The notes under the pieces were generated by a model that had not been told where the DNA came from, searched no databases, and saw nothing but the letters and a program-made list of their open reading frames with translations. From Phycisphaerae bacterium (lineage in GTDB: Bacteria; Planctomycetota; Phycisphaerae; Phycisphaerales; UBA1924), in contig JAEUIX010000169.1 in assembly GCA_016794945.1 (NCBI GenBank), positions 1-11,619 of the forward strand: DNA of 11,619 bases, given 5' to 3'. Position numbers and translations under genes: made by a program. Shown here in pieces: positions 7,462 through 11,619 of the stretch (within the stretch, counting starts at the first letter, position 1; every line of letters starts with the position of its first letter).

Positions 7462-7764
7462 TCAGGCCGTAGCGGGCTTGACGGGCTTGACGGCGGCCTT
7501 GGCGGCCTTGCGCTGGGCGGGCGTTGGGCTGCGCTTGAGCGCCGTGCGGGGCTGGTCCTTGCCGCGCAGGCGGCGGAACAGGAGCCGCTCCATGGCCTTG
7601 GTTTCTGTGGAGAGGAGGTAGCGGTCCTTGCGCAGTCGGCGCAGGCGGTTGGGCCGCTTGCTGCTCTTGAGGTGCTTGCTGTTGGCGCTCTTGTGCTTGA
7701 CCTGACCGGTCTTGGTGATCCGGAAGCGCTTGAGCATGCCCTTGTGCGGCTTGTTGGTCGACAT
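7462..7764 (-). CDS. rpmI: 50S ribosomal protein L35 with C-terminal extension
   Basis: L35 is a small basic protein of the large ribosomal subunit. The first 65 or so residues match the family: KPHKGMLKRFRITKTGQVK (5-23), then SANSKHLKSSKR and RLRRLRKDRYLL. The product is 100 residues long, whereas L35 is normally about 65. The extra tail (about 68-100) is rich in Lys, Ala and Pro and resembles the tails of planctomycete and actinobacterial basic proteins rather than a domain. The ATG at 7764 has AAGGA 6 nt upstream. It heads the rpmI-rplT unit; the usual upstream partner infC is replaced by an unrelated gene. Confidence 0.96.
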   Translation of the reverse strand: MSTNKPHKGMLKRFRITKTGQVKHKSANSKHLKSSKRPNRLRRLRKDRYLLSTETKAMERLLFRRLRGKDQPRTALKRSPTPAQRKAAKAAVKPVKPATA

Positions 7765-7819
7765 GGTCGGTCCTTCGATCGGTGGCCTGACCCGATCACG
7801 GGTCCGGCGACGGGCCGCA

Positions 7820-7848
7820 ACGATAGGCCCGATCCGTCCGGGGCTCAA
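7820..7848 (-). promoter_or_regulatory. Sigma70-like promoter of rpmI-rplT
   Basis: On the minus strand a -35 TTGAGC (7848-7843) is separated by exactly 17 bp from a -10 TATCGT (7825-7820). Transcription would start near 7813, giving a leader of about 50 nt that carries the rpmI Shine-Dalgarno. It lies between the end of the preceding gene (7895) and rpmI (7764). Confidence 0.65.
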
Positions 7849-7894
7849 GGCCGTGCGGATCGTGTTCGGTCGTCCCATGTCCTTGGAAGGGGCG

Positions 7895-9139
7895 TCAAGG
7901 AACCAGAAAGACGTCCGTCTCGCACTCGGGCTGCTCGACCCCCCGCAACGGCTCGGCCCGGCGGGCGTTCGCGGCCCTGCGCAGGGCTTCCTCAATCGAC
8001 CGGGGGAGCCAGATGTTGTCGCCCGACGCGAGCAAGGGGCTGGTCATCCAGACGACGGCGCCGTCGAGCCGCAGGGCGTGCTGGCCCCTGCCGGCGGCAT
8101 TGGGCGAGTTCTCCAGCGGATCGACCCACAGCCCCTTGACGGCCCTCAGGATCACCGGTGAGCGGTCGGCCAGCACGATCTGCTCTCCGCTCTGCCGCCA
8201 GACCGGCCGCTTGCGGGCGAACTGGTTCTGGTAGGAGTACGGCACCTCTTCGATGCAGCCCCAGTCCGCCCGAGCAGGGTCCAGCGTGCACTCAACCGAA
8301 GCGCGGTTGCCCGGGGCGGCAAAGTTGCTGCGGCAGGCGTACCCGTCGCGGACGAGGGTGTACAGATTCGCGGAATTGGACTTCTCGGCTTCGCCGACGA
8401 ACCACCAGGGCGTGCCCGCGAGCGAGGCCGTTGCCATGGGCAGCGCGCCGCCGCTGCTGCCGGAATACAGCCCCATGCCCAGCCCGATGTTCCTGAGGTT
8501 TGCCTCGTTGACCGCCAGCCGCGACCGCTCGCGGGAAGCCGACATGACCGGCCAGATGATCGACACTCCGATGAGCAGCATCGCCGCGACGGAGACCAGG
8601 TCGGGCAAGCGCCACCGGCGGGCCACGGGCACCGGGCGGTTGGCGAACCGCAGCGATTCGGCCTGAGCGTCGGCCTCGGACTGAACCCGGGCCAGTGTCC
8701 GGGCGACCAGGGCTTCACGCCCTGCCGACTCGGCGGCGGCCAAGTCATCGGAGCCGCCGGTCAACAGTGCCAATACCTCCGCCTGGCGTGCGGCCCGCTG
8801 ACGCACGCCCGAAGGGACGCGTCGCGGATCAAAGCGGTTCTGCACAAGAGCCTCGAGCGCATCATCGTCTGACGGGACCAGCTCGCACACTTCGTGAGCG
8901 ACGGCCGCCAGCCGCACCGCCCCGACGCAGCGACGTTCCGCTCCCGGGCACAGGCAACGTCCATCGGCCTGAAGCACGCCCAGTTCGCCCGCGATCCGCT
9001 CGGCCCGAGGCCGATGCTCTTCGGGCACGCGGGCCGGGTCGAACCCCGCATCCACCAGCGCATCGAGCGCGGCCTGATCGGCCTGGCAGAGCTGCGTGCT
9101 GTCGATCGACTCGTCGTTCATCACGGTTCGTTCATCCAT
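7895..9139 (-). CDS. Single-pass membrane protein next to ECF sigma factor; candidate anti-sigma factor with DUF1559-like outer domain
   Basis: I do not recognise this as a named family. The 414-residue product has three parts. The N-terminal half (1-175) carries a duplicated motif, AALDALVDAGFDPARVP (23-39) and DALEALVQNRFDPRRVP (93-109), offset by exactly 70 residues, each followed by an Arg/Ala-rich helix ending in a Leu pair. Between the copies are C62, C64, C71 and C85. A single hydrophobic helix is at about 181-199. The C-terminal half resembles planctomycete DUF1559/pilin-like proteins: EANLRNIGLGMGLYSG (212-227) and a degenerate HALRLDG (354-360), but there is no prepilin cleavage site. 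It begins 29 bp after the ECF sigma gene, so an anti-sigma or sensor role is inferred from position and topology. ATG 9139 is chosen; ATG 9121 would shorten it by six residues, and neither has a clear Shine-Dalgarno. Confidence 0.88.
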   Translation of the reverse strand: MDERTVMNDESIDSTQLCQADQAALDALVDAGFDPARVPEEHRPRAERIAGELGVLQADGRCLCPGAERRCVGAVRLAAVAHEVCELVPSDDDALEALVQNRFDPRRVPSGVRQRAARQAEVLALLTGGSDDLAAAESAGREALVARTLARVQSEADAQAESLRFANRPVPVARRWRLPDLVSVAAMLLIGVSIIWPVMSASRERSRLAVNEANLRNIGLGMGLYSGSSGGALPMATASLAGTPWWFVGEAEKSNSANLYTLVRDGYACRSNFAAPGNRASVECTLDPARADWGCIEEVPYSYQNQFARKRPVWRQSGEQIVLADRSPVILRAVKGLWVDPLENSPNAAGRGQHALRLDGAVVWMTSPLLASGDNIWLPRSIEEALRRAANARRAEPLRGVEQPECETDVFLVP

Positions 9140-9168
9140 CGATCGGTCGCCGGGTCGTGCCGGCGCGG

Positions 9169-9789
9169 TCACTCGGTTCTGGAACCCTTGTTGACGATCT
9201 GCCACTTGCGGGCGAACGCCGCGACGGCGGCGTGCAAGCGGCTCTTGACCGTGCCCAGCGGGATCTGCAGCACGTCGGCGACCTGGCTGTACGACATCTT
9301 CTGGAAGTACGCCAGCAGCAGCACTTCCCGGAGCGAAGGCGGCAGTTCACCGACAGCCTGCTGCACCATGCGATCACGCTCCGCGGTGCCGACCTGCTCG
9401 CCCGGCTGGATCGCGTCGATCTCCATCAGATCGACGAACGTCCTGCCGTCATCGGAATCGCCCGACCGCCCCCCGCCGATCGGGGAGTCCAGATCCATGG
9501 CCCGGCGACGGGTGTTTCTACGGATGAGGTCCCGGGCCTTGTTCGCGGCGATCGTAAAAAGCCAGGGCTTGAACCGCCGGGACGCATCGAAGGTGCCGGC
9601 GGAGACGTGAACCTGGAGAAACGTCTCCTGGAATACGTCCTCGGCGGCCGCCCGTTCCCCCGTCAGGCGATACAAGAAGCGGATGAGGTCGTCGTGGTAC
9701 CGTCTGATAAGGACCTCCAGCGCAGGCGATTCCCCGGCCCGATAGGCCAGGAAGAGGTCCTCGTCGCTGCGGCGGTCCGTGTCCGGCAT
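9169..9789 (-). CDS. ECF-type RNA polymerase sigma factor
   Basis: This is a group IV (RpoE-like) sigma-70 factor that would direct RNA polymerase to a specific promoter set. The 206-residue product has region 2 at about 9-90, including RYHDDLIRFLYRLTG, the region 2.2 core AAEDVFQETFLQVH (48-61) and RRFKPWLFTIAANKARDLIRR. A linker rich in Gly, Asp and Ser follows. Region 4 then contains LPPSLREVLLLAYFQKMSYS and a helix-turn-helix ending IPLGTVKSRLHAAV. No region 1.1 or 3 is present, as expected. The ATG at 9789 begins MPDTDRRSDEDLFLAYRAG. Its translation signal is odd: GGAGG lies 22 nt away with a hairpin between. It is followed closely by the candidate anti-sigma gene and preceded 43 bp upstream by the tRNA-binding gene on the same strand. 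Its ECF subgroup and regulon cannot be told by eye. Confidence 0.95.
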   Translation of the reverse strand: MPDTDRRSDEDLFLAYRAGESPALEVLIRRYHDDLIRFLYRLTGERAAAEDVFQETFLQVHVSAGTFDASRRFKPWLFTIAANKARDLIRRNTRRRAMDLDSPIGGGRSGDSDDGRTFVDLMEIDAIQPGEQVGTAERDRMVQQAVGELPPSLREVLLLAYFQKMSYSQVADVLQIPLGTVKSRLHAAVAAFARKWQIVNKGSRTE

Positions 9790-9816
9790 GAGTGTGGGCG
9801 GGGCATGCCCGCCTCC
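9790..9816 (-). promoter_or_regulatory. Unusual translation-initiation region of the ECF sigma gene
   Basis: On the minus strand a strong GGAGG (9816-9812) is followed by a stem GGCGGG/CCCGCC (9813-9808 with 9802-9797, loop CATGC) and then 7 nt to the ATG at 9789. The stem overlaps the last two bases of GGAGG, so folding would either mask it or bring it next to the start codon. A second ATG lies inside the loop (9806-9804), out of frame. Confidence 0.4.
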
Positions 9817-9832
9817 AGGAGACGCTGATGGA

Positions 9833-10276
9833 TCAGGAAACGATCGCGCCCGGAGCGATCTCCGCATCCGGCCGGAGGATGATGACCTTCCGCTGAACGG
9901 ATGGATCGGCCGCCGCGGCGTCCTTTGGCACGTCACTGGCGGCCAGGAGCATGCCCCTGGACTCCTCGCCGCGGATCATGCGGGGCGCGAGGTTGGCGAC
10001 GATGATGATCAATCGGCCCACAAGGTCCTCGGGCTTGTAGTGGTCCTTGATCCCTGCGCAGATCTGACGAGGCACGCCGCTGCCGTCGTCAAGCTGGAGC
10101 TTGAGCAGTCGGTCGGCCTTGGGGTGGTTCTCCGCCTGGACCACGCGGGCGACCCGCAGGTCGAGTTTGGCGAACTCATCGAACGCGACGGTCGGCTTGG
10201 GGCCACCTGCAACGGCTGGGCCCGAGGGGGGCGTGGGGGTGGCGGGCGGGGGCGCTGCGTTGGGGAGCTGGGTCAT
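9833..10276 (-). CDS. Stand-alone tRNA-binding (EMAPII/MetRS C-terminal-like) domain protein
   Basis: This 147-residue protein consists of a disordered Pro/Ala-rich head (1-28) and one OB-fold tRNA-binding domain (about 32-147, Pfam tRNA_bind type). The landmarks are [20 protein letters not shown] (32-51), [25 protein letters not shown] (70-80), [20 protein letters not shown] (95-114) and the closing Pro/Gly turn [10 protein letters not shown]. These match the C-terminal domain that some methionyl-tRNA synthetases carry, and also CsaA-like stand-alone proteins. It would bind structured RNA, perhaps aiding MetRS in trans; a CsaA-like chaperone role is the alternative. metG is not in the window. 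The ATG at 10276 has no Shine-Dalgarno but a TACACT hexamer 7 nt upstream. It may be cotranscribed with the ECF sigma gene 43 bp downstream. Confidence 0.92.
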   Translation of the reverse strand: MTQLPNAAPPPATPTPPSGPAVAGGPKPTVAFDEFAKLDLRVARVVQAENHPKADRLLKLQLDDGSGVPRQICAGIKDHYKPEDLVGRLIIIVANLAPRMIRGEESRGMLLAASDVPKDAAAADPSVQRKVIILRPDAEIAPGAIVS

Positions 10277-10289
10277 AGCCGCGAGTGTA
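10277..10289 (-). promoter_or_regulatory. -10-like element for the tRNA-binding gene, leaderless arrangement
   Basis: On the minus strand TACACT (10289-10284) is followed by exactly 7 nt and the ATG at 10276. No ribosome-binding site and no strong -35 are seen. A normal start distance would place the first transcribed base at the start codon. Confidence 0.5.
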
Positions 10290-10344
10290 GGAATTGGCGG
10301 GCGCCATCGGCACGGGGCAACGCCGGTTCGCCCCAAGCCACCGC

Positions 10345-10370
10345 TATGCTGCGGGTCCCCTTCGGAAGGA
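10345..10370 (+). promoter_or_regulatory. -10-like element and Shine-Dalgarno of the serA-like gene
   Basis: TATGCT at 10345-10350 could be a -10 element; a start near 10357 would give a leader of about 20 nt. GGAAGGA at 10364-10370 is a strong Shine-Dalgarno 6 nt before the ATG at 10377. No clear -35 is visible. This leadered arrangement contrasts with the divergent gene. Confidence 0.5.
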
Positions 10371-10376
10371 CACGCC

Positions 10377-11345
10377 ATGAAGATCCTGGTCGCGGACAAG
10401 TTCGAGAAGATCGGCCTGGACGGGCTCAAAGCCCTGGGCTGCGAGGTGGTCAGCATGCCCGACGTGGGCGCCGAGAAACTACCGGGCGCGCTGGCCGACA
10501 CGAACCCGCAGGTGCTGGTCGTGCGGGGGACCAAAGTCTCTGCCGACGCCATGGGCCGCGCGCCGGCGCTGAAGGTGGTCGTCCGGGCTGGGGCCGGGTA
10601 CGACACCATCGACTGCGCGGGGGCCAAGGCCAAGGGCATCGCCGTGTGCAACTGCCCGGGCATGAACGCCGCGGCGGTGGCGGAACTGACGCTCGGCCTG
10701 CTGCTGGCGCTCGACCGCCGCATCGTTGAGCAGACCATGGACCTCAAGGCGGGCGTCTGGAACAAGAAGGAGTACGGCAAGGCCCGGGGAGTCAAGGGCA
10801 GCACGCTCGGGGTGATCGGGCTGGGCTCGATCGGGCGCGAAGTCATCCGCCGGGCGCGGGCCTTCGGGATCCAGTGCTTCGCCCACTCGCTGAATATGAC
10901 GCCCGAGCGGGCCCTGGACCTGGGCGTGCAGAACGCCGGCCGCACGCGGGCCGACCTGCTGGCGATGCTGCCCAAGTGCGACGCGGTGACGGTGCACGTC
11001 GCGGCCAACAAGGAGAGCGACCGCATGTGCGATGCGGAGTTCTTCGGGGCCATGAAAAAGGGCGCGGTCTTCATCAACACCTCGCGCGGCAGCGTGGTTG
11101 ACGAACCCGCGATGATCGAGGCGATCCGGACCAAGGGGCTCCGCGTCGGCGCCGACGTGTTCGCGGGTGAGCCGGCCGGAGGCCAGGAAAAGTGGAAGAG
11201 CGCCCTGGCCGACCTGCCCGGCGTCATCGGCACGCACCACATCGGCGCCTCGACCGACCAGGCGCAGAACGCCGTCGCGGAAGAGGTCGTGCGGATCGTC
11301 AAGGTGTTCAAGGAATCCGGGGCCACCGAGAACCGCGTGAACTGA
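10377..11345 (+). CDS. serA: D-3-phosphoglycerate dehydrogenase-like 2-hydroxyacid dehydrogenase, no ACT domain
   Basis: This NAD-dependent D-isomer 2-hydroxyacid dehydrogenase most likely oxidises 3-phosphoglycerate, the first step of serine synthesis. In the 322-residue product the Rossmann dinucleotide motif is GLGSIG (148-153). The catalytic triad is R237 in [11 protein letters not shown]265 in FAGEP and H288 in [22 protein letters not shown] (70-79) and [13 protein letters not shown] (92-104) are also SerA-like. E. coli SerA (410 residues) and long mycobacterial forms end in ACT or ASB-ACT regulatory domains. This protein stops right after the catalytic domain, so serine feedback through ACT is not expected. 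The ATG at 10377 is fixed by GGAAGGA 6 nt upstream. It is monocistronic and converges with nadC, whose stop is 14 bp away. A related 2-hydroxyacid such as glycerate is a possible alternative substrate. Confidence 0.9.
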   Translation: MKILVADKFEKIGLDGLKALGCEVVSMPDVGAEKLPGALADTNPQVLVVRGTKVSADAMGRAPALKVVVRAGAGYDTIDCAGAKAKGIAVCNCPGMNAAAVAELTLGLLLALDRRIVEQTMDLKAGVWNKKEYGKARGVKGSTLGVIGLGSIGREVIRRARAFGIQCFAHSLNMTPERALDLGVQNAGRTRADLLAMLPKCDAVTVHVAANKESDRMCDAEFFGAMKKGAVFINTSRGSVVDEPAMIEAIRTKGLRVGADVFAGEPAGGQEKWKSALADLPGVIGTHHIGASTDQAQNAVAEEVVRIVKVFKESGATENRVN

Positions 11346-11359
11346 CCGGCCTCTGGCCT

Positions 11360-11619
11360 TCAGCCCGCGCGCGCGGGCGGGTCCATGTCCAGCGCCACGT
11401 CGAGCCACGTTGCGCCATGGGTCAGCGACCCGGTGGAGATCCGGTCCACTTCGGTTCCCGCGATCGCGCCGATCGTCTCCATAGTCACGCCGCCGGAGGC
11501 TTCGAGCTCGGTGCGCGCCGCGGACTGGTCGCGCATCTCCACCGCCCGGCGCAGGTCCGCCGGGTCCATGTTGTCCAGCAGCACGATGTCGATGCCGCAC
11601 GGGGCTGGGCCGCCGGCGG
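11360..11619 (-). CDS. nadC: Nicotinate-nucleotide pyrophosphorylase (carboxylating), C-terminal part only
   Basis: This is quinolinate phosphoribosyltransferase, which makes nicotinate mononucleotide from quinolinate and PRPP in de novo NAD synthesis. Only the last 86 or so residues are visible; the start lies beyond the right edge. The fragment contains the family's barrel-closing motifs: IVLLDNMDPADLRRA, then LEASGGVTMETIGAIAGT, then VDRISTGSLTHGATWLDVAL. The protein ends in a short Pro/Ala/Gly tail encoded by an alternating GC tract (11364-11377). The N-terminal substrate-binding part is not in the window. It converges with the serA-like gene, with 14 bp between stop codons and no clear terminator. 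Confidence 0.93.
   Translation of the reverse strand, partial: AGGPAPCGIDIVLLDNMDPADLRRAVEMRDQSAARTELEASGGVTMETIGAIAGTEVDRISTGSLTHGATWLDVALDMDPPARAG

Noticed and set aside
9663..9806. The 47-codon out-of-frame reading frame at the sigma start as a real gene
   Set aside because: Its product is a Ser/Thr/Arg-rich shadow of region 2 with no sign of selection. It is kept only as a possible decoy start in the translation-control idea.
9790..9936. A longer N terminus for the ECF sigma factor
   Set aside because: The upstream residues are Arg/Ser/Pro-rich, overlap the tRNA-binding gene, and precede the normal start of region 2 by far more than the family allows.
10277..11326. A 497-codon minus-strand frame spanning serA and joining the tRNA-binding domain, suggesting a MetRS-like fusion
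   Set aside because: The part beyond 10276 is antisense to the well-supported serA-like gene and shows no synthetase motif (no HIGH or KMSKS). The domain protein starts at 10276.
11364..11377. Palindromic alternating GC tract as a terminator between serA and nadC
   Set aside because: It lies inside the nadC coding sequence, has no T-run on either strand, and is explained by Ala/Arg/Pro codons in a GC-rich genome.
1..11619. Signs of horizontal transfer, mobile elements, CRISPR arrays or tRNA genes
   Set aside because: Composition looks even along the window. I found no terminal inverted repeats, transposase or integrase motifs, regularly spaced repeats or cloverleaf-like sequence.

Overview
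This window is GC-rich (roughly two thirds G+C by eye), densely coding bacterial DNA. It most likely comes from the Planctomycetota, perhaps a Phycisphaerae-type lineage. The main hint is a protein at 7895-9139 with a degenerate DUF1559/pilin-like module, a fold that is abundant in planctomycetes; the taxonomic call is inference. I see no insertion sequence, phage gene, CRISPR array, tRNA or rRNA, and no stretch over 300 bases without a gene.

Layout. (1) Positions 1-5040, minus strand, look like a four-gene operon. In order of transcription it holds an archaeal-type cofactor-independent phosphoglycerate mutase (apgM), a five-helix membrane protein of unknown function, galactokinase (galK) and an M3-family oligoendopeptidase that runs off the left edge. 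Gaps are 2-32 bp. (2) An 83-bp divergent promoter region separates apgM from a plus-strand ureohydrolase of the agmatinase/arginase family (5124-6185). (3) Convergent to it is a minus-strand M50/site-2-protease-type membrane metalloprotease (6213-6887). (4) Next is rpmI-rplT (ribosomal proteins L35 and L20), minus strand, with its own sigma70-like promoter (7820-7848) and a clear intrinsic terminator (6923-6951). infC is not directly upstream. (5) Further right, also minus strand, are a stand-alone tRNA-binding-domain protein, an ECF sigma factor and a membrane protein that is a candidate anti-sigma factor of unusual architecture. (6) A plus-strand phosphoglycerate-dehydrogenase-like gene (serA-like, no ACT domain) is divergent from the tRNA-binding gene and convergent with the 3' end of nadC at the right edge.

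Most of the content is housekeeping: glycolysis/serine, NAD synthesis, ribosome and peptide turnover. Two points stand out. First, the sigma-factor partner combines a duplicated cytoplasmic motif, one transmembrane helix and an outside DUF1559-like domain. Second, genes that start transcription units repeatedly carry a -10-like TANNNT hexamer only 7-9 nt before the start codon and no Shine-Dalgarno, which suggests leaderless mRNAs. Several genes inside operons carry Shine-Dalgarno sequences instead.
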